NCBI RefSeq assembly: GCF_001606025.1
Contig: NZ_CP014945.1
Location: 3,224,001-3,288,000 of the forward strand
DNA from: Psychrobacter alimentarius
GTDB lineage: Bacteria > Pseudomonadota > Gammaproteobacteria > Pseudomonadales > Moraxellaceae
Reading direction: 5' to 3'
Length of the DNA stretch: 64,000 nt
Part shown: positions 51,859-61,238 of the stretch, piece after piece
How positions within the stretch are numbered: position 1 is the stretch's first letter
How the letters are laid out: each line of letters begins with the position of its first letter
Made by a program: the position numbers and the translations under genes
Notes under the pieces: generated by a model
Told to the model about the DNA's origin: nothing
The model's database searches: none
The model's input: the letters and a program-made list of their open reading frames with translations, nothing else

Positions 51859-53004
51859 ATGAAAACTACATTCTTCGCTTCATCCATGCATGCTTTATCT
51901 TCTACCAAAACGACGTGCGCTACTTTGTATAGTGTCATCGGTCTTACCAGTGCCTTGAGTCTCAGTGCTTGCCAGCAATCGCCAGAATATAACTATCTGA
52001 GCGGTGAGACGATGGGTACCAGCTATCACATCAGTTATGAGCTTCCTGATGATGCGGATGAAGCTGCCATACAAGCAGACATAGATAAGCGTTTGCAGGA
52101 AATCAACGACAGCATGTCTACTTATCAAGCAGACTCAACCATCTCTACATTTAACCGTGCAGCCAAAGACACCCCCATCACTATTGACACAGATTTTGAT
52201 CGTGTGCTCGATGTATCCCGCATCGTATATAAGCAATCGGGCGGTGCATTTGATCCTACGGTCATGCCATTGGTAGACACTTGGGGATTTGGTAGCACCA
52301 TGACAGTTGAGCGCCTGCAAAGTCCACCAACGGCTTTAGAGATTGCTCAAGCGAAAGCTTTAGTCGATTTTGAAGGCGTTATACAACAGGATAAAACGAT
52401 CCATAAAGTCAAAGATGGTATCGGTCTTGACTTCTCAGCCGTCGCTAAAGGTTATGGTGTCGATGTGATTGCTGATGTACTCAAAGATAACTACCAGATT
52501 CGCAATTATATGGTCGAAATTGGTGGTGAAATTGCGACCTCTGGTGTCAATAACCAAAAGCAACCATGGCAAATCGCGATAGACGCCCCTATCAAAGACA
52601 GTACTGTGAGCGAGCGCCAAACGATATCCGCCATTCGCCAGCCAATCAATACCGACAATCAGATGCATTTGGCGACTTCGGGCAACTATCGTAACTCTGT
52701 CATCTTTGATGGAAGACGCTATACCCATACCATTGATCCTACGACTGGCGAGCCAATTGCTGGCGGCGCACCTTCAGTAACGGTTGCTGCAAAGTCAGTG
52801 GCACTGGCAGACGCTTGGGCAACAGCTCTAACGGCCATGCCTTATGAAAAAGCACTAGCGCTTGCTAAAGATAAAAATTTGGCTGCGATGTTTGTGGTAT
52901 TGGCTGATGGCGTCGAAATGGATGGGACACATGACAGTGTTGACGATTGGCAAGTCGTGCAAACCCCTGCCATGCAGGCCTTACGTGCCGATAAAAAGCC
53001 CTAG
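51859..53004 (+). CDS. apbE: FAD:protein FMN transferase, lipoprotein
   Basis: Attaches FMN from FAD to the Thr of SGAT motifs in NqrB and NqrC on the periplasmic side. The signal peptide is unusually long before the lipobox LSAC (Cys38), so it is anchored to a membrane. The body has MGTSYHISY, the GGEIATSG segment and HTIDPTTGEP, the Mg/FAD-binding signature. 381 aa is slightly long for the family (about 340). Its placement beside nqr genes and nqrM fits its role. Confidence 0.94.
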   Translation: MKTTFFASSMHALSSTKTTCATLYSVIGLTSALSLSACQQSPEYNYLSGETMGTSYHISYELPDDADEAAIQADIDKRLQEINDSMSTYQADSTISTFNRAAKDTPITIDTDFDRVLDVSRIVYKQSGGAFDPTVMPLVDTWGFGSTMTVERLQSPPTALEIAQAKALVDFEGVIQQDKTIHKVKDGIGLDFSAVAKGYGVDVIADVLKDNYQIRNYMVEIGGEIATSGVNNQKQPWQIAIDAPIKDSTVSERQTISAIRQPINTDNQMHLATSGNYRNSVIFDGRRYTHTIDPTTGEPIAGGAPSVTVAAKSVALADAWATALTAMPYEKALALAKDKNLAAMFVVLADGVEMDGTHDSVDDWQVVQTPAMQALRADKKP

Positions 53005-53124
53005 CTTTTGGTGACTCACGTTGAGTACACGATTAGCAACAACGAATCGCACAAAATTTGCTATACTATTAAGTAGTTAACATAAAAAACGACTGCCCTA
53101 TCTTTAAAAATTGAGGTTTCCTCT

Positions 53125-53370
53125 ATGCTTAGTCAATTGCTTCCCATGCTTGCCATCACCTTTTCGGTGTTTATTTTATTCTTTGTCTTTATGGGCATTG
53201 GTTATATGGTTAAAAAGAAGCCTCTGAGAGGGTCTTGCGGGGGCGTTGCTAAACTTATGGGGGATGAAAATTGCTCATTTTGTGGTAATGATCCCAACAA
53301 GTGTGACTCTCTTATTGCTGAACAACAAGAGCATGCCTTGAAAGCCGCTCAACTAGGAAAATCCGTATAA
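53125..53370 (+). CDS. nqrM: Na+-NQR maturation protein NqrM
   Basis: An 81-aa membrane protein (formerly DUF539) with one N-terminal helix (about 6-30) and four conserved Cys in RGSCGGVAKLMG and ENCSFCGNDPNKCDS. It delivers or assembles the iron centre held by NqrD/NqrE. It follows apbE on the same strand with a GAGG site, 120 bp away, and is closed by a strong terminator. Confidence 0.95.
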   Translation: MLSQLLPMLAITFSVFILFFVFMGIGYMVKKKPLRGSCGGVAKLMGDENCSFCGNDPNKCDSLIAEQQEHALKAAQLGKSV

Positions 53371-53721
53371 ACCTTTGATTTATTCTGGTACGCTGGTAGC
53401 TTTTACTTTACATTTGTTCTTATAATAGCGTCTAGTCCTTTAAAAGGGCTGGCGCTATTTTTCTTTGTGCCATTGGATATTTATAGGTGACTTCTCAAAG
53501 CCATTATCGACGAGAATCCCTACTCGTACATGATGCTACCTTGTCTCACCATCTAAAGTAGTAAGCTTATCTATCTTATGTTGTACTAGTAACTTCTTGT
53601 TCTAGTTTGCGATGTCGGTCACCGTCTTGGTGTGTTTTCTTTAGTGTTGTTTGCAAGCGGCGATTTTTCGACGCTGTGTAATGACGTGTCTTTTTTTTAT
53701 ACTCATAATAGGCGTATTGCT
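53371..53721 (+). other. Intergenic region between nqrM and the MFS gene
   Basis: 351 bases. It holds the nqrM terminator at 53424-53467. The rest should carry the promoter of the transporter gene, but no clear consensus or ribosome site is seen. Confidence 0.55.
53424..53467 (+). terminator. Rho-independent terminator after nqrM
   Basis: AATAGCG / CGCTATT base with an inner stem AGTCCTTT / AAGGGCT (one G-U) and a TTTTTCTTT tail. Confidence 0.85.
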
Positions 53722-54984
53722 ATGTCTACCTCTGGTTTGCCACCCAACTCTCACTTATCTCCTACCTCCGCATTTAAGCCATCACTCACGCCATCGAAGC
53801 GCTTTACTTTTTGGCTAGTATTGTGTGCCATGATTTTATTGGCCACCAATATGCGTGCGCCTATCGTTGCGCTTGGCTCTATTGCGCCAGTCGTCCAAGC
53901 GGCACTCGATATTTCTGAGACACAAATTGGCTGGCTGGGCGCTGTGCCGATGCTCACTTTTGCCATCGGTGCCCTTATCTCGCCCTCTATTGGCAAACGA
54001 TTCGGGCTTGAGAATACGCTCATTGTGATGATTGGGCTGTTAACCGTCGGTATGATCATCCGAACGGTGTTCCCCACTTGGATTGGATTTTTGGTTGGCA
54101 CCTTGATGCTAACGCTCGCGATCGGGTTTGCCAATACATTAGCGGCGCCGGTTATCAAGCAACGTACACCCAAACACATTCCCCTAATCACAGGTCTATT
54201 CAGTCTTGTCATGACGGTGACCGCAGGCATAGTAGCAGGCGTGGTATTGCCATTGTCTGAGAAAGTGGGCTGGCAATGGGCATTAGGAGGCTGGTCGCTG
54301 CTCGGCATCTTTGCCATCGTTATTTGGATATTTTTGCGTTTACGTCTTGGTTCATCCAGTCATCAGGCAGCGGATATACCAACGGCTGGACATTCAGATA
54401 TTTCAATGTGGCGCACGCCTTTTGCGTGGCAGATCGCCGTGTTTATGGGTTTGCAGTCGCTATTGTTTTATACCGTTGCCAGTTTTTTGCCATCCATTTG
54501 GTTGAGTAAGGGCTTGCCTGCGGTTCAAGCAGGACAAATGAATTCGGTGTTTCAGTTTATGGCACCGATATCGATTTTGAGTTTGACGTGGTTGATTAAT
54601 CGCGGGCGCCCTATTCAAGCATTGGCCGTGCTCGCGGCAGTATTGAACGTGATAGGCGTACTGGGCGTCAGTTATTTATCGACTGATCTGGCTTGGTTGT
54701 GGTCAGGTCTGATGGGCATTGGTTGCTCAGCGATTTTTACCTTGAGCATGATTTTGTTTTCTTTGCGCACTTATACGACCAATCAATCTAGCGAGCTGTC
54801 GGGTATGGCACAATCGGTCGGTTACTTGATTGCGTTTTTTGGTCCATTAGGAACTGGCTGGCTACATGAAGCCACGGGCAATTGGGATGTACCGCTTTTT
54901 ATTATGCTGATATTAATGGTTGTCAACGTTGTCATCGCTTGGATGGTCAGTCGTCCTGTAATGGTTGATGGCGAAAAAATGTAA
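53722..54984 (+). CDS. MFS transporter, CynX/NimT family
   Basis: A 12-helix inner-membrane transporter of 420 aa. The frame is open from 53632, but the extra 30 residues do not resemble the family and the ATG at 53722 is the natural start. LLATNMRAPIVALGSIAPVVQ and LGAVPMLTFAIGALISP are characteristic of the CynX/NimT (cyanate/nitroimidazole) branch. The substrate is unknown; cyanate or other small organic anions are possible by family. Single gene. Confidence 0.88.
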   Translation: MSTSGLPPNSHLSPTSAFKPSLTPSKRFTFWLVLCAMILLATNMRAPIVALGSIAPVVQAALDISETQIGWLGAVPMLTFAIGALISPSIGKRFGLENTLIVMIGLLTVGMIIRTVFPTWIGFLVGTLMLTLAIGFANTLAAPVIKQRTPKHIPLITGLFSLVMTVTAGIVAGVVLPLSEKVGWQWALGGWSLLGIFAIVIWIFLRLRLGSSSHQAADIPTAGHSDISMWRTPFAWQIAVFMGLQSLLFYTVASFLPSIWLSKGLPAVQAGQMNSVFQFMAPISILSLTWLINRGRPIQALAVLAAVLNVIGVLGVSYLSTDLAWLWSGLMGIGCSAIFTLSMILFSLRTYTTNQSSELSGMAQSVGYLIAFFGPLGTGWLHEATGNWDVPLFIMLILMVVNVVIAWMVSRPVMVDGEKM

Positions 54985-55078
54985 TGCTTTAAAGGAGATA
55001 AAGTAACCTTAGGATAATATTGGTGGCTGTCTTATTTTGCTACACTGGTTTTATTGACTATAGAACAGAACCATTACT

Positions 55079-55921
55079 ATGAATGTATCCTCTCGCTTTA
55101 CTCGTTACTTACCCGCCGTGGCTATTTTGACCCTCGCTATGGTCATGAGTGGTTGTCAACAAGAACCCGAAACTGACATGACGGATGACAGTCAAAATAC
55201 TACCAATCAGACTGCCAGTACGCAAACGTCTGAGGCAATGCCTCAAACTCAACAAACAGCCTCATCAATCGAGCAGCAGCAAGCGCCATTAACCATATTA
55301 GCGCTTGGCGACTCTTTGACCGAAGGGCTTGGCGTTGCTAATGACGACAACTACCCTGCGCAGTTAGAAGCGCGCCTGCATGAACAAGGCTATAAAAATG
55401 CCAAAGTGATTAACTCAGGTCTGAGCGGGGAAACCAGTACGGGCTTGGTCAATCGCTTGGATTGGGTATTGCAGACTAAGCCAGATGTCACAATTTTGAC
55501 CATTGGTGCCAACGATGCAATTCGTGGTATTGACGTGGCGACGGTTGAGGCCAACATTCGTACTGCTGTGAAGCGCCTGCAAGACAACGGCAGTGAAGTG
55601 ATTTTGGGCGGTATGCAGATTTATGACAACCTTGGCTCTGATTATGTCAAATCGTTTGCCGCCATTTATCCTCGCGTCGCTAAAGATATGAATGTCACGC
55701 TTATTCCTTTTTTCTTAGAAGGTGTGGGCGGTGACCCTGCGCTGAACCAAGCTGATGCCATTCATCCAACCAAAGAAGGTTATACCATCATCGTTGATGA
55801 CAATATTTTGCCTATCTTAGCGCCCAAGCTTGAGACATTTAAATCTGACGATGTGGCTGCCACTACGGTCGCCGATGACCCTGAGCCAGCACCCAAACTT
55901 ATGCCAACAGAGGCCCTGTAA
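55079..55921 (+). CDS. tesA: SGNH/GDSL esterase, TesA-like lipoprotein
   Basis: Arylesterase, lysophospholipase or thioesterase of the SGNH family, 280 aa. It starts with a lipoprotein signal (lipobox VMSGC, Cys26) and a low-complexity Gln/Thr linker to about residue 65. All four blocks are present: LALGDSLTEGLG (Ser), NSGLSGETS (Gly), TIGANDAIRG (Asn) and DAIHPTKEGY (Asp/His). E. coli TesA is a soluble periplasmic protein; here it appears anchored. The stop overlaps the ATG of the next gene (TAATG), and tesA-ybbA-ybbP form one operon. Confidence 0.88.
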   Translation: MNVSSRFTRYLPAVAILTLAMVMSGCQQEPETDMTDDSQNTTNQTASTQTSEAMPQTQQTASSIEQQQAPLTILALGDSLTEGLGVANDDNYPAQLEARLHEQGYKNAKVINSGLSGETSTGLVNRLDWVLQTKPDVTILTIGANDAIRGIDVATVEANIRTAVKRLQDNGSEVILGGMQIYDNLGSDYVKSFAAIYPRVAKDMNVTLIPFFLEGVGGDPALNQADAIHPTKEGYTIIVDDNILPILAPKLETFKSDDVAATTVADDPEPAPKLMPTEAL

Positions 55922-56619
55922 TGACATTATCCAGTGCAGCTAGCGCTTCTCGTTCAAACATCTTGCTCAATGCCTCAAAACTCACCAAGACGGTACAAGT
56001 GGGCGAACAAACACTGTCCATTATCAAAGAAGTCGACATCTATATCAATGCCGGTGAGTTCGTGGTCATCATGGGTAAATCTGGCTCTGGCAAGTCAACG
56101 CTACTAGGGTTACTCGCCACGCTCGATTATCCCGATAGTGGCTCAGTAGAACTGGCAGATCACATGTTAAGCGATCTGGATGAAGATGCGCTCGCTGTCA
56201 TTCGTCAACGCGACATGGGCTTTGTGTTTCAATCGTTCCATCTATTGCCAACCTTGACAGTGGCGGAGAACATTGCTTTTCCACTCGATATTGCAAGACG
56301 TCCGAATCAAGCGCGTGTGAACGAGCTGATTGAGGCGGTTGACTTAGGACACAGACGTGACAGTCTGCCCAATCAGTTATCAGGCGGTGAGCAGCAGCGT
56401 ACGGCAGTTGCACGGGCGTTGGTGTCGCATCCTAAGATTGTGTTTGCGGATGAACCAACAGGCAACTTAGATGAGCAAAATGCCAATCAAGTCATGCAGC
56501 TGCTATTGGACTTACGCCAACAGGTTGGCTCGGCACTGGTGGTCGTAACACATGACCCAGCACTGGCAGCAATGGCAGATCGTGTCATTACCATGCATGA
56601 TGGACGGATTGTATCTTAA
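55921..56619 (+). CDS. ybbA: ABC transporter ATP-binding protein, YbbA-like
   Basis: ATPase of a LolD/MacB-type (FtsX) ABC system, 232 aa. Walker A is GKSGSGKSTL, the Q-loop region is FQSFHLLPTLTVAENI, the signature is LSGGEQQRTAVARAL, Walker B is KIVFADEP and the H-loop is VTHDP. It should act with the large permease encoded next. One-base overlap at both ends shows tight translational coupling. Confidence 0.93.
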   Translation: MTLSSAASASRSNILLNASKLTKTVQVGEQTLSIIKEVDIYINAGEFVVIMGKSGSGKSTLLGLLATLDYPDSGSVELADHMLSDLDEDALAVIRQRDMGFVFQSFHLLPTLTVAENIAFPLDIARRPNQARVNELIEAVDLGHRRDSLPNQLSGGEQQRTAVARALVSHPKIVFADEPTGNLDEQNANQVMQLLLDLRQQVGSALVVVTHDPALAAMADRVITMHDGRIVS

Positions 56620-59240
56620 TGACCAAAATCTCAACTGATAAGTCGTCCTTGAACAGCACCCTGACTACTAACAACTCTGAGTCTCTCATCAGCCGAATAT
56701 TTGCGCGTCATTTGGGCTCAAAAGCCTTAAGTCGTAGCTGGTGGCAACGCTGGGTCTATCCGGTGCTGTTTTTATTGACGCTCACGCTATCGCTTGCCAC
56801 TTATTTGACTCTCGACTCCATCCAGCAGTCGGTTGACAGCTATGTCAATGACAATCAGCGGGCGCTCGTTGGTGGTGATTTGGTATTGAACAGTCAGCAA
56901 GACTGGCCAAGTGAGGTGTTGACGCAAGTAGACACCATCGCTGATAGCCAAAAGGTGTTTGATTATCAATTTAGTGCGATGGTGGTGACCGATGAGCAGA
57001 CGTTACTTGCCCGCGTCAAAGCGGTGTCGCCCAATTATCCGCTTTATGGCAAAGTAGAGCTGGCTTCAGGGAATGATTTGTGGCAGCAATTGACCTCGGA
57101 TAGCGTCGTGGTCGCGCCTGAAGTGCTCAGCAGCCTAAATGCTCGTATCGGTGATACAGTCACCATTGGTGATGCGCAATTTACCATCAGTGATGTGCTG
57201 ACCAAAGAGCCTGATCGTCCATTGACCGCCTTTGGCTTTGGTGGTCGTGTTTTGATGCAGCAAGATGCGCTAGCCGCTACCAATCTATTAGGTCAGCGTA
57301 GCCGCGTCAATTATCGTATTGAGCTGGCAGGCGCGCCTGAATTGATCGCCCAGCAGCGTGATACCTTTACGCAAATACTGAGCAATTATCCTGATATTGA
57401 GCTGTCTGATGCTGATTCGGCGGATACCTCTGTCTCACGTATCTCTGATAATGTCTTGATGTTTTTAAAACTACTCGTCATTGCCGTGCTGTTATTGTCA
57501 GCAGTTGCGATGTATGGCGTCATTACAGCGTTTGTAACTAAGCAGCAATCCAATAATGCGATTCGTTTGGCGTTGGGTGAGGCGCTTAGCTCAGTCAAAC
57601 GCAGCTACTATCAGCTATTGGTCGTCACCTCTATCATCGCTTGTATCGCTGCGGTCGCTCTTAGTTTTGGTCTGCTTAAAGTGGGTCAGCCGTATCTCGT
57701 GGCTATTTTGCCGCCAGACGTGGGCCTTGCCATTAATCCCATCAGTGCGATTAAGACCACCGTCATTGCCTTGGTGCTGACTTTACTAATTGCTCAACGT
57801 GGCTTGAGTACCCTTAATACGACCAAACCTGCTACCTTGCTCAATCAAGGCACTGGCTCGCCTTCACAAAACTTGCCGTGGTATCGACGCGTGCCCTTAC
57901 TGTGGTACGGAGTCATGCTGGCTGGGCTGTATGCGTTTTTTGCCTATGAAGTCGGTTCATGGTTATTGGGCGCGCAGCTGCTAATAGGGTTAATTGCTTT
58001 TGTGGCGGTATTTTGGGCATTGGCGCGCGGTTGGTTATGGCTACTTGCCAAGCTTGCTAAACGCTCAGATATTGGCTGGATGCATCGTATTGCGATTCAT
58101 AACCTTGCGCGTAAAGGCAATCAGTCTGCGCTGTTTTTTGTGACCTTATCACTATCGGTTGCGGTTTTGACCCTGATTACCACGCTCAATCACAGTATCA
58201 ATGCGCAGTTTATCAATGCGTATCCCGAAGATGCGCCCAATTTGTTTTTGCTTGATATTCAAAGCGACCAACATGACGAGATCGATAGATTGATCGGTGC
58301 GCCTGTGAGCTACTATCCGGTGATTCGTTCGCGCGTGGTCACTGCCAATGAGGTGCCCGTACAAGAGATTGAGCCTGCGGATGGCTTTGATGATCCCACG
58401 CGTGTCTTTAATTTAAGCTACGCCGATATAGTCATGGACACCGAATACATCGTTGACGCGATAGAAGACGAGCAGCTGTATGCACCTGTGGATACGCAGA
58501 ACGAGCAAAACCCTGATCAAGCCGTCGTACCTATGTCCGTTTTGGACACCGCAGCTGACCTGCTCAATGTCGGTATGGGTGATCAGGTGCGTTTTAATAT
58601 TCAAGGGATTGAGATCGTCGGGCAGATTACCAGTATTCGCTCGCGTTTTGAGCAAGGCCCCAGTCCGTTTTTCTACTTCTTATTTGAACCATCGGTATTG
58701 GCAGCAGCACCGCAGATTCAGTTTGCCACCGCGCATGTCCCTGCCGATGAGATTCCAAACATACAAGGCAAGCTGGTACGCGAGTTCCCAGCGGTCACGA
58801 CTATCAATGGAACGGCTATCGCGCAACAAATCCAAGAGCTGGTAGTACAAATGAGCCGCTTGGTCTATGTGTTTACCCTACTCGCTCTACTGACCGGCGT
58901 GATGGTGTTGATTAGCTCGTTGCTATCGACCTCGCAAGATCGCATGAAGGAGAGCGCATCGTTCCGATTGCTTGGTATGCAAAAGCGCGACTTGTATCTG
59001 CTCAACATCTTAGAGCTGAGTGTGCTGGGTATCAGCGCGGCGGTGTTCGCAGTCATTATCGCAAACGTGGGCGCATGGGCGGCCATCACGCAATGGTTTA
59101 ATCTACAATTTAGTGTACCGTGGATGAGCCTAGGTATTGGCGGTGCGGCATTGATTGGTTTATTGCTTGCGATTGCCGTGATTTATGTGAGATTGGTGAT
59201 TGGACGCGGGATTATGGCTAGGGTACGGGCGATGATTTAG
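56619..59240 (+). CDS. ybbP: FtsX-like ABC transporter permease, YbbP-like
   Basis: Permease partner of YbbA, 873 aa. One helix near the N-terminus (about 48-66) precedes a large periplasmic domain (about 70-270). Helices then cluster near 275-300, 335-360, 375-395, 425-490 and 515-535. A second periplasmic domain (about 540-720) is followed by three or four C-terminal helices typical of FtsX (LVYVFTLLALLTGVMVLISS, then RLLGMQKRDLYLLNILELS). YbbAP-TesA are thought to act together on lipids or hydrophobic compounds; here they share one operon. A terminator follows directly. Confidence 0.9.
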   Translation: MTKISTDKSSLNSTLTTNNSESLISRIFARHLGSKALSRSWWQRWVYPVLFLLTLTLSLATYLTLDSIQQSVDSYVNDNQRALVGGDLVLNSQQDWPSEVLTQVDTIADSQKVFDYQFSAMVVTDEQTLLARVKAVSPNYPLYGKVELASGNDLWQQLTSDSVVVAPEVLSSLNARIGDTVTIGDAQFTISDVLTKEPDRPLTAFGFGGRVLMQQDALAATNLLGQRSRVNYRIELAGAPELIAQQRDTFTQILSNYPDIELSDADSADTSVSRISDNVLMFLKLLVIAVLLLSAVAMYGVITAFVTKQQSNNAIRLALGEALSSVKRSYYQLLVVTSIIACIAAVALSFGLLKVGQPYLVAILPPDVGLAINPISAIKTTVIALVLTLLIAQRGLSTLNTTKPATLLNQGTGSPSQNLPWYRRVPLLWYGVMLAGLYAFFAYEVGSWLLGAQLLIGLIAFVAVFWALARGWLWLLAKLAKRSDIGWMHRIAIHNLARKGNQSALFFVTLSLSVAVLTLITTLNHSINAQFINAYPEDAPNLFLLDIQSDQHDEIDRLIGAPVSYYPVIRSRVVTANEVPVQEIEPADGFDDPTRVFNLSYADIVMDTEYIVDAIEDEQLYAPVDTQNEQNPDQAVVPMSVLDTAADLLNVGMGDQVRFNIQGIEIVGQITSIRSRFEQGPSPFFYFLFEPSVLAAAPQIQFATAHVPADEIPNIQGKLVREFPAVTTINGTAIAQQIQELVVQMSRLVYVFTLLALLTGVMVLISSLLSTSQDRMKESASFRLLGMQKRDLYLLNILELSVLGISAAVFAVIIANVGAWAAITQWFNLQFSVPWMSLGIGGAALIGLLLAIAVIYVRLVIGRGIMARVRAMI

Positions 59241-59265
59241 ACGTATTGGATTTTGGCTTCATATA

Positions 59266-59292
59266 GAAAAACCCCTTAATAGGGGTTTTTTT
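59266..59292 (+). terminator. Rho-independent terminator after ybbP
   Basis: AAAAACCCC / GGGGTTTTT around TTAATA, with a T-run; 25 bases after the ybbP stop. Confidence 0.88.
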
Positions 59293-59442
59293 AATTCTGT
59301 ACTATCTCCCAGCTCACATTAAGTATAGACACATAAAAATAGTTTGTACTTACAATTAAAATTTACTTGACTATAAGCAATAAAACCCCTATTAATAGAC
59401 TAGTGTTCATTAATATTAATTATTTTAATAGAGGATAATTTT

Positions 59443-60558
59443 ATGATTTTAAAAGATTTTGTTTATGTTCCAGCTCTAAGGACGAGCGTATATAATTTAG
59501 GTGCAGTTAGTATGCTCAATGATAGTGTTAAAGACTTAATAATACCTCGTTTGATCGTAACAGGTAAGAACGAAGACTGTCTTAATGGCTTCTTAGTTAA
59601 ATGGGGAAAGGATAGACCTTTTTTCTTGGAAGTATCAAAATATGCTCTGGATTTAGACTGCGAACTTAATCAATTATTAAACAACTCAAAACAATATTTT
59701 TCTGAACAATACAGTTTTTTCTCTAGTAAAAATCAATATCAAGTCATACCTCTAGTTAATGAAACCGACTCAACTAATCTTAGAGATATAATGCAACACT
59801 CTTTGAAATTAGTAAATAATTTCGATAAGGTTGCATTTAGACTCGATATAAGAAAGGACTTTCAAGCAAGTTTGAATTTACTTACAACACTACTCTCAGC
59901 TTTTAGCGACGATTTAATTCAAAAAGTTATATTGATTGTAGACGCAGGTAAAATTAGTAGTTTAAGCGATATTTCCACCATTTCTCTCAATCAAACATTA
60001 CAATTTATAAATCAATACAAATTCCCGTTAGTGGTATTTTCAAGCACTTCTTATCCAAACTCTAGACCTACTTCAGGGACAAGTGATAATTTTCCATGCT
60101 TAGACCCCATTTGGCAATACACTTATATTAACAAGCTCTTAGCCAACGAAACCAAAGCTATTTACGGAGACTTCTCAGCAACTGATCCTTCAACTGAGAA
60201 ATTCGATTTTGACTTTGCAGTTCGTCCTATTCCTTATGGTACTTATCTATTAGAGGACTCTCTTGAGTGGTACACACTCAGAGAAGGCAAAGGAGGTGAA
60301 TATGATAAATTCAGAGAAGTTGCAAAGAAAATAAGAAGTCAGAATGGTTATCATGGCGATACGTTTTGTGAAGCCAACAAAATTATAAAAAGTATCGAAG
60401 ATGGCACACGTAATAAAGCTGGAAATCAAGCATTTTGGAATAAGTTAAAAATAAATGAACATATCAGTGCTATTATCGATAAATATCATAAAAGCCTACT
60501 AGATATGACTGGACAGAACTCTGAAGATGAAGATGAAGATGAAGATGAAGATTATTAA
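59443..60558 (+). CDS. Beta-family protein (sce7725-like), putative defence gene
   Basis: A 371-aa soluble protein. It follows the Beta protein family layout (PF14350): a start YVPALRTSVYNLGA, a repeated TIM-like alternation of strands and helices (IPLVNETDST, AFRLDIRK, KVILIVDAGK, PLVVFSS), and a C-terminal block with IYGDFSATDP, AVRPIPYGTYL, EWYTLREGKGGEY and GYHGDTFCEANKII. The C-terminus is an acidic Glu-Asp tail from five GAAGAT repeats (60523-60552). It is AT-rich and starts after a GAGGAT site. Its stop overlaps the stop of the convergent gene. Biochemical role unknown; family members are found in phages and in putative defence loci. Confidence 0.7.
   Translation: MILKDFVYVPALRTSVYNLGAVSMLNDSVKDLIIPRLIVTGKNEDCLNGFLVKWGKDRPFFLEVSKYALDLDCELNQLLNNSKQYFSEQYSFFSSKNQYQVIPLVNETDSTNLRDIMQHSLKLVNNFDKVAFRLDIRKDFQASLNLLTTLLSAFSDDLIQKVILIVDAGKISSLSDISTISLNQTLQFINQYKFPLVVFSSTSYPNSRPTSGTSDNFPCLDPIWQYTYINKLLANETKAIYGDFSATDPSTEKFDFDFAVRPIPYGTYLLEDSLEWYTLREGKGGEYDKFREVAKKIRSQNGYHGDTFCEANKIIKSIEDGTRNKAGNQAFWNKLKINEHISAIIDKYHKSLLDMTGQNSEDEDEDEDEDY
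60523..60552 (+). repeat. GAAGAT hexanucleotide repeat, five copies
   Basis: Five perfect tandem copies encode alternating Glu-Asp at the C-terminus of the Beta-like protein, just before Tyr and the stop. In-frame slippage would change tail length without breaking the frame. Confidence 0.9.
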
Positions 60559-61151
60559 GCTTTCCTAAGCTTTAATTTTTCTAGAGTGAATTGTCTAGCT
60601 TCTTTTAAACTTATTTCTTTTGCTAAATTCTCACGTGCTTCTTTTTTAGTTGCGCGTGTTTTTGTGGGTATACCATACATTTTAGATAGTTCATTTATCT
60701 CTTCCCGCCACAGTAACCCTATTAAATCATAAACATTGTTTAAACCATGATTTTTTATTGCGTCTCTGGCTATAGCTATAGATTTAGTATTGTCCACTAG
60801 CATAATGCCAATATGTTTAGGCGTGCTCGCTAGCGCTTGTTCTAAATGTTTACCGTGAGTACACAGCCAAACTTCATCAAAGACATTTGTATATGCCTCT
60901 TTCTGTAACTCCCAGCGTTTAAGCGAATCTTTTTCCGATTTAATCTCAAATCCAACCAAGCGACCATTAGCTAGAACTAGGTCTGCTCTATAAGAGTTAT
61001 CTACAGACGAGTTTTTATCTTTGTTATAAAAACCTAGCTCATTAATTAGAATATCATTTTCAGTAAGCGAAAACTTGATATCTACCCATTCTCTTAGAGT
61101 CTCTCTGATTTCAGTAGGATTCAGTGGCTGTTTCAAATCATGTGTTCTCAT
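60555..61151 (-). CDS. sce7726-like protein, PD-(D/E)XK nuclease-like fold
   Basis: A 198-aa protein. NSYRADLVLANGRLVGFEIKSEKDSLKRW gives an Asp, then Glu-x-Lys in the pattern of a PD-(D/E)XK nuclease core (RADLVL; GFEIKSE), followed by a YTNVFDEVWLC strand. The C-terminus is basic and helical (EARENLAKEISLKEARQFTLEKLKLRK). This resembles the sce7726 family, which in other genomes is found next to sce7725/Beta-like proteins, as here. It is AT-rich, convergent with the Beta-like gene and shares overlapping stop codons with it. DNA or RNA cleavage in phage defence is a possibility, not shown. A hairpin terminator lies only 30 bp upstream. Confidence 0.65.
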   Translation of the reverse strand: MRTHDLKQPLNPTEIRETLREWVDIKFSLTENDILINELGFYNKDKNSSVDNSYRADLVLANGRLVGFEIKSEKDSLKRWELQKEAYTNVFDEVWLCTHGKHLEQALASTPKHIGIMLVDNTKSIAIARDAIKNHGLNNVYDLIGLLWREEINELSKMYGIPTKTRATKKEARENLAKEISLKEARQFTLEKLKLRKA

Positions 61152-61180
61152 AAGCGTGTCCTAACCTTAATGTGATAACA

Positions 61181-61205
61181 AAAAACACCAGTTTATTAAC
61201 TGGTG
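61181..61205 (-). terminator. Minus-strand hairpin with T-run upstream of the sce7726-like gene
   Basis: CACCAGTT / AACTGGTG with loop AATA, followed on the minus strand by TTTTTTG. It lies 30 bp before the start codon of the nuclease-like gene. It would stop minus-strand transcripts coming from the 6S side, or attenuate the gene. Confidence 0.7.
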
Positions 61206-61208
61206 CAA

Positions 61209-61238
61209 TTGCTGATCAACTTATATTAATAATATAAT
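61209..61238 (+). promoter_or_regulatory. Candidate promoter for the 6S-like RNA
   Basis: TTGCTG (61209-61214) and TATAAT (61233-61238) with an 18-bp spacer on the plus strand. It would start a precursor near 61245, about 60 bases before the mature RNA, comparable to long 6S precursors elsewhere. A closer promoter may also exist. Confidence 0.4.
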
